A DNA stretch of 64,000 nucleotides, from positions 62,001 to 126,000 of the forward strand of contig NZ_VKCZ01000018.1 in assembly GCF_009299835.1 (NCBI RefSeq), in the 5' to 3' direction. How positions within the stretch are numbered: the first letter of the stretch is position 1; every line of letters starts with the position of its first letter. Under the pieces are notes generated by a model. The model did not search any database, was not told the DNA's origin, and worked only from the letters and a program-made list of their open reading frames with translations. Position numbers and translations under genes: made by a program. Source of the stretch: Microlunatus speluncae. Its GTDB lineage: Bacteria; Actinomycetota; Actinomycetes; Propionibacteriales; Propionibacteriaceae. Below, piece by piece: positions 7,743 through 16,261 of the stretch.

Positions 7743-8930
7743 CTACTCGGGTGCGGGGAGGGCGGCGGGCAGGTCCAGGGTGCGGGTGAGGGGCATTCCG
7801 GGGCGGTAGGCCAGGTGGAGGTACGTCGGGGCGTCGATCATGGTCAGGTCGGCGCGGCGGCCGATCATGATCGCGCCGACGTCGGTCCGGCGCAGGGCTC
7901 GGGCACCGCCGACGGTCGCGGCCAGCAGGGCCTGGGCGGGTGTCAGGCCGAGCTCTCGGACCGCGAGGGCGATCATGAACGGCATCGACGAGGAATAGCA
8001 GGTGCCGGGGTTGCAGTCGGTCGCCAACGCCACGGTGGCACCGGCGGTGAGCAGCCGGGCAGCATCCGGGTACGGCGAGCGAGTCGAGAACTCGACCCCC
8101 GGGAGCAAGGTCGCCACGGTCGTCTCCCGGGCGTCGGCCAGGGCGGCGATGTCGGCGTCGCTCAGGAACGTGCAGTGATCAACACTGGCCGCGCCGAGCT
8201 CGACCGCGAGCCCGACGCCGGGACCCGGGCCGAGCTGGTTGCCGTGCACCCGGAGCCCGAGACCGGCCTCCCGACCGGCGGTCAGGATGGCGCGCGATTC
8301 CTCGGCGGTGAAGGCATGCGGCGAGTTCGGTTCGCAGAAAACGTCGATCCAGCGCGCGTACGGTCTCGCCGCCGCCAGCATCGGGCCGCAGACGAGATCG
8401 ACGTAACCCGCCCGGTCGGCGGCGAACTCGGCCGGCACCACGTGCCCGCCGAGGAAGGTGGTCTCGCTGGTCTGCTCGGCCGCGAGCCGCAGCGTCCGAG
8501 CCTCCTGCTCGACGGTCAACCCGTAGCCGCTCTTGATCTCCAGCGTGGTGGTGCCCTGCCGCCGGGCCTCGGCCACCCGGGCCGCGACCAGCGGGCGAAG
8601 TTGATCATCGGAGGCGGCTCGGGTGGCATCGACGGTGGTGCCGATTCCGCCGCCGTCATAGGGCGTGCCGGTCATCCGGGCCGCGAACTCCGCGGCGCGA
8701 TCTCCGGCGAAGACGAGGTGAGCATGCGAGTCGACGAAGCCGGGGATCACGGTGCGGCCACCGCAGTCGACCCTCCGATCCGCGGCCGGAGCCGCGCCGA
8801 CCGCACCGATCCAGGCGATCAGGCCGTCCTCGGCGATCACCGCGTGATCACGGCGCTCGCCAAGGCCGTCCGGGCCCGAGCCGTCGCAGGTGATCAGCTG
8901 GCCGATGCCGGTGATCAACGAACTGCTCAC
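7743..8930 (-). CDS. hutI: Imidazolonepropionase
   Basis: HutI hydrolyses 4-imidazolone-5-propanoate to N-formimino-L-glutamate, the third step of histidine breakdown. The 395-residue protein has the amidohydrolase metal site DSHAHLVF, the GYGLTVEQEARTL and GGHVVPAEFA segments, and later VDHCTFLS and LATDCNPGTCY with the catalytic/metal Asp. I choose GTG 8930 because a GGGAGGA ribosome site lies 8 bases upstream; the open frame extends further but without a start signal. It is the last gene of the hut operon, 37 bases after hutF, and runs into the hairpin repeat array. Confidence 0.95.
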   Translation of the reverse strand: MSSSLITGIGQLITCDGSGPDGLGERRDHAVIAEDGLIAWIGAVGAAPAADRRVDCGGRTVIPGFVDSHAHLVFAGDRAAEFAARMTGTPYDGGGIGTTVDATRAASDDQLRPLVAARVAEARRQGTTTLEIKSGYGLTVEQEARTLRLAAEQTSETTFLGGHVVPAEFAADRAGYVDLVCGPMLAAARPYARWIDVFCEPNSPHAFTAEESRAILTAGREAGLGLRVHGNQLGPGPGVGLAVELGAASVDHCTFLSDADIAALADARETTVATLLPGVEFSTRSPYPDAARLLTAGATVALATDCNPGTCYSSSMPFMIALAVRELGLTPAQALLAATVGGARALRRTDVGAIMIGRRADLTMIDAPTYLHLAYRPGMPLTRTLDLPAALPAPE

Positions 8931-8967
8931 CGGGCCGTCCTCCCGGCCGCCCGGGCACAGAGGTGTT

Positions 8968-10293
8968 TCATCGTTCCTCCCACAGTCGATCGAGCACGGC
9001 CAGGTCCGGGGTGCCGTCGCGGTGCTCACCGTCGACCACCAGGGTGACACCGCCGACCACGACCCGTCGGACATCGGCGGTGGTCGCGGCGTAGTGCAGT
9101 TGCTCCGGGTCGCAGCCGGCGGTGCGGACAGAATCGGTGCCGATCACCACGAAGTCGGCCGCCGCGCCGACGGCGATCCGGCCGGCTTCGTCCCAGCCCA
9201 GGCTGCGATGGCCGGCCGGCCCGGCGGCGGTGATCAACTCCTCCGGACCGAACCGGCCGCGCTCGCCGGTGATCAACCGCTCGTTCAGCTCCAGGCCGCG
9301 AAGCTCCTCGAACGGATCGATCACCGCGTGCTGGTCCGAGCCGAGGCACAGCGGACTGCCCGCGTCGAGCAACTCCCTGCCCGGACCGACGCCGTCGGCA
9401 AGATCACGTTCGGTGGTGGGGCAGAAGCAGACGGCGGTGCCGCTCCGGCCGAGCCGGTCGATGTCGTCGCCGGTCAGGTGAGTGGCGTGCACGGCGGTGG
9501 TCCGGGTGCCGAGCAGCCCGTGCTCGTCGACCAACCGGGTCGGGGTGCGGCCGTAGTGGGCGACGCTTGCGTCGTTCTCGGCCGGCTGCTCACTGAGGTG
9601 CAGGTGCAACGGAGCGTGCGGGAAGGCCTCGGCCAACGGGCCGAGGGCATGGGCCGGGACCGCGCGCACCGAGTGAGCGGCGCTGCCGATCTTGGCCAGC
9701 GGGGTGCCGGAGAGTTCGGCGACCCGGGACTGCCACCGCTCGACGTCGCCGTCGGAGAACCGCTGCTGCACCGGGTCCAACGGCCGGTGGCCGTTCGGCT
9801 CGAGGCCGCCGGCGAGGTAGCAGGTGTCCAGCAGCGTGATCCGGATCCCGACCTCCTCCGCCGCGGTGATCAAGGCCAGGCCCATGGCGTTCGGATCCGC
9901 GTACGGACGGCCGCCCTGATCATGGTGTAGGTAGTGGAACTCGCCCACCGCCGTGTAGCCGGCCAACGCCAGCTCGGTGTAGACCACCCGGGCCAGGGCG
10001 AGGTAGTTGTCCGGGTCGAGCCGGCTCGCGAGCCGATACATCGCCTCCCGCCAGGTCCAGAAGGAGCCGCGGCCACCCTGGGTACGGCCGCGCAGCGCGC
10101 GGTGGAAGGCATGCGAGTGCGCATTCGCCAGGCCGGGCAGGACGACCCCCGGCAACCGGTCGTCGGCCGGCTCGGGATCGGCGTCGGTGATCACCGCGCC
10201 GAACCGTCCGGCCACTACCTCGAACCGGACCCGGCGCGCCCACCCGTCCGGGAGGAACGCGTGCTCGGCCCAGTAGCCGGTGGACGCGGTCAT
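8968..10293 (-). CDS. hutF: Formimidoylglutamate deiminase
   Basis: HutF deiminates N-formimino-L-glutamate to N-formyl-L-glutamate plus ammonia. The amidohydrolase motifs are present: LPGLANAHSHAFHRALRG (HxH metal ligands), LHLHLSEQPAEN, AVHATHLTGDDI and the metal Asp in CLGSDQHAVIDPFEELRGLE. The ATG at 10293 overlaps the stop of the M20 gene by four bases (ATGA). Its presence means the five-step route via N-formylglutamate is used, not the direct HutG formiminoglutamase route. That leaves a need for an N-formylglutamate hydrolase, probably filled by the gene just upstream. Confidence 0.95.
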   Translation of the reverse strand: MTASTGYWAEHAFLPDGWARRVRFEVVAGRFGAVITDADPEPADDRLPGVVLPGLANAHSHAFHRALRGRTQGGRGSFWTWREAMYRLASRLDPDNYLALARVVYTELALAGYTAVGEFHYLHHDQGGRPYADPNAMGLALITAAEEVGIRITLLDTCYLAGGLEPNGHRPLDPVQQRFSDGDVERWQSRVAELSGTPLAKIGSAAHSVRAVPAHALGPLAEAFPHAPLHLHLSEQPAENDASVAHYGRTPTRLVDEHGLLGTRTTAVHATHLTGDDIDRLGRSGTAVCFCPTTERDLADGVGPGRELLDAGSPLCLGSDQHAVIDPFEELRGLELNERLITGERGRFGPEELITAAGPAGHRSLGWDEAGRIAVGAAADFVVIGTDSVRTAGCDPEQLHYAATTADVRRVVVGGVTLVVDGEHRDGTPDLAVLDRLWEER

Positions 10294-11501
10294 GGCCGGC
10301 CGGCCAGGTCGGCGAGGGTCGCCGCCAGGGCCGTCACCCCGGCGTCGCAGTCGTCCGGCTCGGCCCATTCGGCGGGGGAGTGCGACACCCCGGTCGGGTT
10401 GCGAACGAAGATCATCACCGACGGGATGCCGGCTCGGGCCAGGATCCCGGCGTCGTGCCCGGCGCCGGTGCCGAGCACCGGAGCCGGCTGATCATCGCCG
10501 CCGAGCAGGGTGGCCAGCCGGGTGATCAACTCCGGATCGAACCGGGTCACCGGGGTCCAGGACTCCTCGGTGACGACGCCGTGATCAGCTGCGGCGGCGG
10601 CGGTGAGGTCGGCCAGCGCGGCCCGGACCGAGGCCTCGGTCGCGCCCCGGGCGTCCAGCCAGGCGGTCGCCGCCGACGGAATCGCGTTCACCCCGCCGGG
10701 CACGATCCGGGACTTGCCGACCGTGGTCAGGCAGCCGTTCCGTTCGGCCGCGTCGCGGGCCGCCAGGACCAGCCGGGCGAACCCGATCATGGCGTCGGAC
10801 CGGTCGGTCAGCGCCGTCGTGCCGGCATGATCGGCGACACCGGCGAAGTCGATCCGCCACCGGCCGTGCGGCCAGATGTCGCTGCCGACGGCGACCGGGG
10901 CGCCGAGTTCGATCATGGCCCGGCCCTGCTCGACATGCAGCTCGACGAAGGTCCCGATTCGGCGCAGCGCCTCGGGATCGGGGCCGACCTCGACCGGCCG
11001 GCCGGCGGTCCGCAGCGCCTCGCCCAAACTGATCCCGTCGGCGTCGGTCAGACCGAGCGCGCGGTCGGCGGTCAGCTCGCCGGTGATCAACCGGGAGCCG
11101 GCACAGGCGACGCCGAACCGGGCACCCTCCTCGTCGACGAACCGCACCACGCCGATCGGCCGGGCCGGCGTGAATCCGTCCGCCCGCAGCCGGTCCACCG
11201 CCAGCAGCGCGCTGATCACGCCCAGCGGGCCGTCGAAGGCGCCGCCGTCGGGGACACTGTCCAGATGGGATCCGGTCACCACGGCCCGGCCCGGAGCCGC
11301 GTCCGGATCGCCCCACCAGGCCCACTGATTGCCGGCCCGGTCCTCGGTCAGGTCCAGCCCGCGGGCCGTGCACTCGGCCGCGAACCACTCGCCGAGATCA
11401 TGATCATCCCGGGTCCAGGCGAAGCGGCGAAAGCCGCCGGAGCCGGCGTCCCGGCCGATCGACCCAATGGCCTCGAGCAGCCCGGTCACGCCGCCGGTCA
11501 C
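10290..11501 (-). CDS. M20-family amidohydrolase (allantoate amidohydrolase-like); probable N-formylglutamate hydrolase of the hut operon
   Basis: The 403-residue protein has the metal ligands of the allantoate/carbamoylase branch of M20: GSHLDSVPDGGAFDGPLGV, VRFVDEEGARFG and ELHVEQGRAMI, then the dimerisation insert and GAGHDAGILARAG near the end. The GTG at 11501 overlaps the permease stop (GTGA); a second GTG at 11489 is possible. Annotation tools would call it allantoate amidohydrolase. Its place between the permease and hutF, and the absence of any HutG, suggest that it removes the formyl group from N-formylglutamate. That assignment is inference from context. Confidence 0.88.
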   Translation of the reverse strand: MTGGVTGLLEAIGSIGRDAGSGGFRRFAWTRDDHDLGEWFAAECTARGLDLTEDRAGNQWAWWGDPDAAPGRAVVTGSHLDSVPDGGAFDGPLGVISALLAVDRLRADGFTPARPIGVVRFVDEEGARFGVACAGSRLITGELTADRALGLTDADGISLGEALRTAGRPVEVGPDPEALRRIGTFVELHVEQGRAMIELGAPVAVGSDIWPHGRWRIDFAGVADHAGTTALTDRSDAMIGFARLVLAARDAAERNGCLTTVGKSRIVPGGVNAIPSAATAWLDARGATEASVRAALADLTAAAAADHGVVTEESWTPVTRFDPELITRLATLLGGDDQPAPVLGTGAGHDAGILARAGIPSVMIFVRNPTGVSHSPAEWAEPDDCDAGVTALAATLADLAGRP

Positions 11502-12928
11502 GCCGGCACCCGATCCCGGTTGCCGCGGGCCAACAGGTAGTACAGCCCGCCGGTGATCACCAGCCCGACCATCCAGGAGATGTCGGCGCCGCCGAGCAGC
11601 TCGGTGATCGGCCCGGTGTAGAGCTTCTGCGCCAGGAACGGGATCTGCACGGCGATGCCGATCGCATAGCAGGCGAGCGCGCGGACGTTCCAGCGCCCGT
11701 AGCGGCCGTCCGGGTCGTACAAGCTGGGCACGTCCACTCGCTCCTTGGAGATCAGATAGAAGTCGATCAGGTTGATCGCACTCCACGGAGTGAACACCAT
11801 CAGCAGCACCAGCACGAAGTTCTTGAAGTTGTCCAGGAAGTCGGCCGAGGCGGCGAGCGCGATGATCACCGACACCGCGATGAACCCGGTGATGTAGAGG
11901 CCGCGGACCAGCCGGCTCACCGTCGCCGTTCGACGGAAGCCGGCGACCGTGGTCAGCGCGCACATGAAGCCGCCGTAGGCGTTCAGGCTGTTCACCGTCA
12001 GCTTGCCACTGACGATCACCAGATAGATCGCGATCGCCGCCAGACCGGGTCCGGCGATCGCGCCGAGGAAGCCGACCTGGTTGGCCAGGAACGTCTGACC
12101 GCCCAGGGCGGGCAGGGTGGCGACCAGGGCGCCGAGGGTCATCGACCACTGGGAACCGATCACACTGCCCAGCAAGGTGTACGTGAACGTCGTCCGCGGC
12201 TTGGTCGACCGCGGCAGATACCGGCTGTAGTCCGCGACGTACGGGCCGAAGGTCAACTGCCAGCCGGCGCCGAGCGCGACGCTGAGCAGGAACGGCGGCC
12301 AGGCGAACTGCATGCCGCCGATCAGCGCGCCGACGTCGACGGTGCGGAACACCTGCACGGTGAGGAAGCCGAAGCCGAGCACGCCCAGCACCGTCGCGAT
12401 CCGGCCCATCCGGTGGATCACCTTGTAGCCGAGCAGGGCGATCAGCAGGGTCAGCAGGCCGAAGATCACGATCCCGACCCAGGGCAGCGAGATGCCGATG
12501 ATCTGGTTGATCGCCTGGCCGGACAGCACGGTGCCGGTGGCGGCGAAACCGAGATACATCACGATCACCAGCAGCAACGGGATGGCCGCGCCGAAGACAC
12601 CGAACTGAGCCCGGCTGCTGATCATCTGCGGCAGCCCGAGCAACGGCCCCTGGGCCGAGTGCAGCGCCATCACCGCGCCGCCGAGCAGGTTGCCGATCAG
12701 CAGCCCGATGATCGCCCAGATCGGGTCGGCGCCGAACACCACGGCGAGGGCGCCGTCGACCACCGCGGTGATCTGCGTGGTCGCGCCGAACCAGAGCGTG
12801 AACTGGCTGATCGGCTTCCCGTGCCGTTCGCCGTCCGGCACCACCTCGATCGACCGGGCCTCGATCACTCCGCCTTTCCCGCCGGCTGTGCCGGTCGAAG
12901 GTCCCGTGCTCGTCGCTGCGCCGGTCAT
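11498..12928 (-). CDS. NCS1-family permease, probable histidine or urocanate importer
   Basis: The product is a 12-helix nucleobase:cation symporter-1 (cytosine/purine/allantoin permease) protein. Family marks are FTLWFGATTQITAVVDGAL at the first helix, GPLLGLPQMISSRAQFG, the GAGWQLTFGPYVADYSRYLP loop and TPWSAINLIDFYLI in the later helices. In the double start AAGGAG-A-ATGATC-ATG, the second ATG (12928) has proper spacing (7 bases); the first (12934) is only one base from the ribosome site. Being embedded between hutU and the M20 hydrolase, it most likely imports histidine or urocanate and not a nucleobase. Confidence 0.85.
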   Translation of the reverse strand: MTGAATSTGPSTGTAGGKGGVIEARSIEVVPDGERHGKPISQFTLWFGATTQITAVVDGALAVVFGADPIWAIIGLLIGNLLGGAVMALHSAQGPLLGLPQMISSRAQFGVFGAAIPLLLVIVMYLGFAATGTVLSGQAINQIIGISLPWVGIVIFGLLTLLIALLGYKVIHRMGRIATVLGVLGFGFLTVQVFRTVDVGALIGGMQFAWPPFLLSVALGAGWQLTFGPYVADYSRYLPRSTKPRTTFTYTLLGSVIGSQWSMTLGALVATLPALGGQTFLANQVGFLGAIAGPGLAAIAIYLVIVSGKLTVNSLNAYGGFMCALTTVAGFRRTATVSRLVRGLYITGFIAVSVIIALAASADFLDNFKNFVLVLLMVFTPWSAINLIDFYLISKERVDVPSLYDPDGRYGRWNVRALACYAIGIAVQIPFLAQKLYTGPITELLGGADISWMVGLVITGGLYYLLARGNRDRVPA

Positions 12929-12930
12929 GA

Positions 12931-14589
12931 TCATTCTCCTTCGCTGAGCGGGACCCGCACCCCGCGTTCGGCGGCGACCTCCCGGGCCCGGTCGTAGCCG
13001 GCGTCAACGTGCCGGATCACGCCCATCCCGGGATCATTGGTCAGCACCCTGGCGATCTTCTCCGCGGCCAGCTCGGTGCCGTCGGCGACGGTGACCTGCC
13101 CGGCGTGGATCGACCGGCCGATGCCGACGCCGCCGCCGTGGTGGATCGAGACCCAGCTGGCGCCGGAGGCGGTGTTGATCATGGCGTTGAGCAGTGGCCA
13201 GTCGGCGATCGCGTCCGACCCGTCCTGCATCGACTCGGTCTCCCGGTACGGGCTGGCGACCGAGCCGCTGTCGAGATGATCACGGCCGATCACGATCGGC
13301 GCCTTGACCTGGCCGGAGGCGACCAGGTCGTTGAACGCGAGCCCGGCGCGGTCCCGCTCGCCGTACCCGAGCCAGCAGATCCGGGCCGGCAGTCCCTGGA
13401 AGCTGATCTTCTCCTGCGCACCCCGGATCCACTTCTGCAGCCGGTCGTTGTCGGGAAAGAGGTCGAGCACCGCCCGGTCGGTGGCGGCGATGTCGGCCGG
13501 GTCGCCGGACAGCGCGACCCAGCGGAACGGTCCCTTGCCCTCGCAGAACAGCGGCCGGATGTAGGCCGGGACGAAGCCGGGGAAGTCGAACGCCCGCGGG
13601 TAGCCGCCCTTGCGGGCCTCGTCGCGGATCGAGTTGCCGTAGTCGAACACTTCGGCGCCGGCGTCGGCGAACTCGACCATCGCCTTGACCTGCTTGGCCA
13701 TCGACTCCCGGGCCCGGTCGGTGAACTCCTCCGGCTTCTTGGCCGCGTAATCGGGCCAGTCGTCCGGATCGATGTCCTCGGGCAGATAGCTCAGCGGGTC
13801 GTGGGCGCTGGTCTGATCGGTGACGATGTCGATCTCCACGCCGCGCCGCAGCAACTCAGCGAAGATCGTCGCCGCGTTGCCGACCACGCCGACCGACCAG
13901 GCCCGGCGATCCCGCTTGGCCTCGGCGGCGATCGCGATCGCCTGATCAAGATCATCGGCGATCTCGTCGAGATAGCGATGATCGACGCGGCGCTGCAGCC
14001 GGCTGCGGACGACGTCGACGATCAGGCAGACACCGCCGTTCAGGGTGACCGCGAGCGGCTGTGCGCCGCCCATCCCGCCGCAGCCGCCGGTCAGCGTCAG
14101 GGTCCCGGCCAGCGTGCCGCCGAACCGCTTCTCGGCCACCGCGGCGAACGTCTCGTAGGTGCCCTGGACGATGCCCTGGGTGCCGATGTAGATCCAGGAG
14201 CCCGCCGTCATCTGGCCGTACATGGTCAGCCCGAGTTGCTCCAGCCGGCGGAACTCCGGCCAATTCGCCCAGTCGCCCACCAGGTTGGAGTTCGCCAGCA
14301 GCACCCGCGGCGCCCACGGGTGGGTCCGCATCACCCCGACCGGCCGCCCGGACTGGACCAGCATCGTCTCGTCCTCGGCCAGCGTGGTCAGCGTCCGCAC
14401 CATCGCATCGAAGGACCGCCAGTCCCGCGCCGCCCGCCCCGTGCCGCCGTACACGACAAGATCATCCGGCCGCTCCGCGACCTCGGGATCAAGGTTGTTC
14501 ATCAACATCCGCAGTGGCGCCTCGGTGCTCCACGACCGCGCCGTCAACGTGGTCCCGCGCGCCGCCCGTACCGGCCTCGCACCTTCCAT
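12931..14589 (-). CDS. hutU: Urocanate hydratase
   Basis: HutU adds water to urocanate to give imidazolonepropionate, using tightly bound NAD+ as an electrophile. The sequence is full length (about 552 residues). It has YGQMTAGSWIYIGTQGIVQGTYET, the glycine-rich GGCGGMGGAQP NAD+ loop around residue 170, the catalytic-region CEGKGPFRWVALSG, and GGGVGIGRSIHAGQV near the C-terminus. The start is the second ATG of GGAGGAG-ATGATC-ATG (14589); the alternative is 14595. It follows hutH by about 28 bases and precedes the permease by two. Confidence 0.97.
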   Translation of the reverse strand: MEGARPVRAARGTTLTARSWSTEAPLRMLMNNLDPEVAERPDDLVVYGGTGRAARDWRSFDAMVRTLTTLAEDETMLVQSGRPVGVMRTHPWAPRVLLANSNLVGDWANWPEFRRLEQLGLTMYGQMTAGSWIYIGTQGIVQGTYETFAAVAEKRFGGTLAGTLTLTGGCGGMGGAQPLAVTLNGGVCLIVDVVRSRLQRRVDHRYLDEIADDLDQAIAIAAEAKRDRRAWSVGVVGNAATIFAELLRRGVEIDIVTDQTSAHDPLSYLPEDIDPDDWPDYAAKKPEEFTDRARESMAKQVKAMVEFADAGAEVFDYGNSIRDEARKGGYPRAFDFPGFVPAYIRPLFCEGKGPFRWVALSGDPADIAATDRAVLDLFPDNDRLQKWIRGAQEKISFQGLPARICWLGYGERDRAGLAFNDLVASGQVKAPIVIGRDHLDSGSVASPYRETESMQDGSDAIADWPLLNAMINTASGASWVSIHHGGGVGIGRSIHAGQVTVADGTELAAEKIARVLTNDPGMGVIRHVDAGYDRAREVAAERGVRVPLSEGE

Positions 14590-14617
14590 GATCATCTCCT
14601 CCGTCGGTTCTGGTCGG

Positions 14618-16180
14618 TCAGCGCAGTGGTCCGGTCACGGCCAGGACAGCGGCGAGCAGGCTGCCGTCGGCAATCACGCCCACGGCGGTCTCGATCTCCG
14701 GGGCGAGCCAGCGGTCGGCGCCCGGCCCGGCGACGCCCGCCTCCCGGAGCACGATGATCGCGGCCGCCGCGGCCGGGCCCGGCCGCAGCGGTGCCCGCAG
14801 CTCCAGACCGCGGGCGGCGGTGATCAACTCGATCGCCAGCACCCGACGCAGCCCGTCGACCGCCCGGCGCAGCTTGCGACCGGCGGCCCAGCCCATCGAC
14901 ACGTGATCTTCCTGCATCGCCGAGGACGGGATCGAGTCGACCGACGCCGGCGCGGCCAGCCGCTTCAACTCCGAGACGATCGCCGCCTGGGTGTACTGCG
15001 CGATCATGTGACCCGAGTCGACCCCGGGATCGCCGGCCAGGAACGGCGGCAGGCCGTGATTGCGGGCGGGGTCGAGGAACCGGTCGGTCCGGCGTTCGGC
15101 GATGCTGGCCAGATCGGCGGTGACGATGGCCAGGAAGTCGAGCACGTACGCGATCGGTGCGCCGTGGAAGTTGCCGTTGGACTCGACCCGGCCGTCCAGG
15201 GTGATCACCGGATTGTCGATCGTCGAAGCCAACTCGCGCTCGGCGACCAGGGCGGCATGATCAACGGTGTCCCGGGCCGCGCCGGCGACCTGCGGCGCAC
15301 AGCGCAGCGAGTACGCGTCCTGCACCCGCGGACAGTCCTCGACCTGGTGACTCGCCCGGATCTCGCTGTCCGCCATCAGCGTCCGCAGATTGGCCGCGGA
15401 CAAGGCCTGTCCGGGCTGCGGTCGCAGCGCGTGCAGGTCGGCGGCGAAGACATGATCGGTGCCGAGCAAGCCCTCGACGCTCATCGCCGCGGTCAGGTCG
15501 GCCACGGTGATCAACGACCGCAGCTCGGCGATGGCCAGCAGCAGCATGCCGAGCATCCCGTCAGTGCCGTTGATCAGCGCCAGACCTTCCTTCTCGGCCA
15601 GGGTGACTGGCTCGATCCCGGCGGCCGGCAACGCCTCGCCGGCCGGAATCAGTCGAAGATCATGATCACGGACGACACCCTCGCCCATCAGGGCCAACGC
15701 GCAGTGAGCCAGCGGGGCAAGATCACCGGAGCAGCCGAGGCTGCCGTACTCGTGCACCACCGGGGTGAGGCCGGTGTTGAGCAGCGCCAGATAGCAGTCC
15801 AGGGTGCCCTCCCTGATGCCGGTCCGGCCGGTGGCCAGCGTGGAGCAACGCAGCAACATCAGCGCCCGGATCACCTCGCGCTCGACCTCGGGGCCGGAGC
15901 CGGCCGCGTGGGACCGGATCAGCCCGGCCTGCAGGGCGGCCCGGCGTTCGACCGGGATGTGCTTGGTCGCCAAGGCACCGAAGCCGGTCGAGACGCCGTA
16001 GTGCGGCTCGGTGTCGCCGGCCAGCGCCTCGATCACCGCGCGGCTGCGGCGCACCTCGGTCCGCGCTTCCGGCGTGAGCCGGACGACCGCGTTGTCCCGG
16101 GCGACCGCGATCACTTCCGCCGCGGTGAGCGGCCCGATCCCGAGCTCGACGGTCCCGGGCCCGGTGTCGACAGTGTCCAT
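14618..16180 (-). CDS. hutH: Histidine ammonia-lyase
   Basis: HutH eliminates ammonia from L-histidine to give trans-urocanate. It forms an MIO cofactor from a tripeptide, usually Ala-Ser-Gly. Here the triad is Cys150-Ser151-Gly152 in GSLGCSGDLAPLAH. I recall the Cys variant from Streptomyces enzymes, so it should still be active. Other marks are YGVSTGFGAL (Tyr 61 region), INGTDGMLGM and QEDHVSMG. The ATG at 16180 gives 520 residues, normal for the family; codons further upstream belong to the divergent promoter. It is the first gene of the hut operon. Confidence 0.96.
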   Translation of the reverse strand: MDTVDTGPGTVELGIGPLTAAEVIAVARDNAVVRLTPEARTEVRRSRAVIEALAGDTEPHYGVSTGFGALATKHIPVERRAALQAGLIRSHAAGSGPEVEREVIRALMLLRCSTLATGRTGIREGTLDCYLALLNTGLTPVVHEYGSLGCSGDLAPLAHCALALMGEGVVRDHDLRLIPAGEALPAAGIEPVTLAEKEGLALINGTDGMLGMLLLAIAELRSLITVADLTAAMSVEGLLGTDHVFAADLHALRPQPGQALSAANLRTLMADSEIRASHQVEDCPRVQDAYSLRCAPQVAGAARDTVDHAALVAERELASTIDNPVITLDGRVESNGNFHGAPIAYVLDFLAIVTADLASIAERRTDRFLDPARNHGLPPFLAGDPGVDSGHMIAQYTQAAIVSELKRLAAPASVDSIPSSAMQEDHVSMGWAAGRKLRRAVDGLRRVLAIELITAARGLELRAPLRPGPAAAAAIIVLREAGVAGPGADRWLAPEIETAVGVIADGSLLAAVLAVTGPLR

Positions 16181-16235
16181 GACCTCATTGGAGTGCAACC
16201 GGCAGGGCTTCGGCCAGTACCGCCGCGGCAGGTTC

Positions 16236-16253
16236 TGTCTCGGATCTGAGACA
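16236..16253. promoter_or_regulatory. Palindromic operator between hutH and the IclR gene
   Basis: A perfect inverted repeat TGTCTC-GGATCT-GAGACA lies in the 81-base gap between the divergent hutH and iclR-type genes, ending 8 bases before the regulator's ATG (16262). Its size and position fit an IclR-type operator able to control both promoters, with induction by histidine or urocanate as in other hut systems. No binding data are implied. Confidence 0.6.
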
Positions 16254-16261
16254 ATCGGGTC

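Noticed and set aside
10290..13007. A 905-codon minus-strand frame across the permease and the M20 gene, as a possible fusion
   Set aside because: Upstream of about 11501 it reads as Arg-rich noise in a frame other than the permease; the M20 domain alone is complete from GTG 11501.
14222..16249. A 675-codon open frame antisense to hutU and hutH
   Set aside because: The minus strand encodes two full-length, motif-rich enzymes in this interval.
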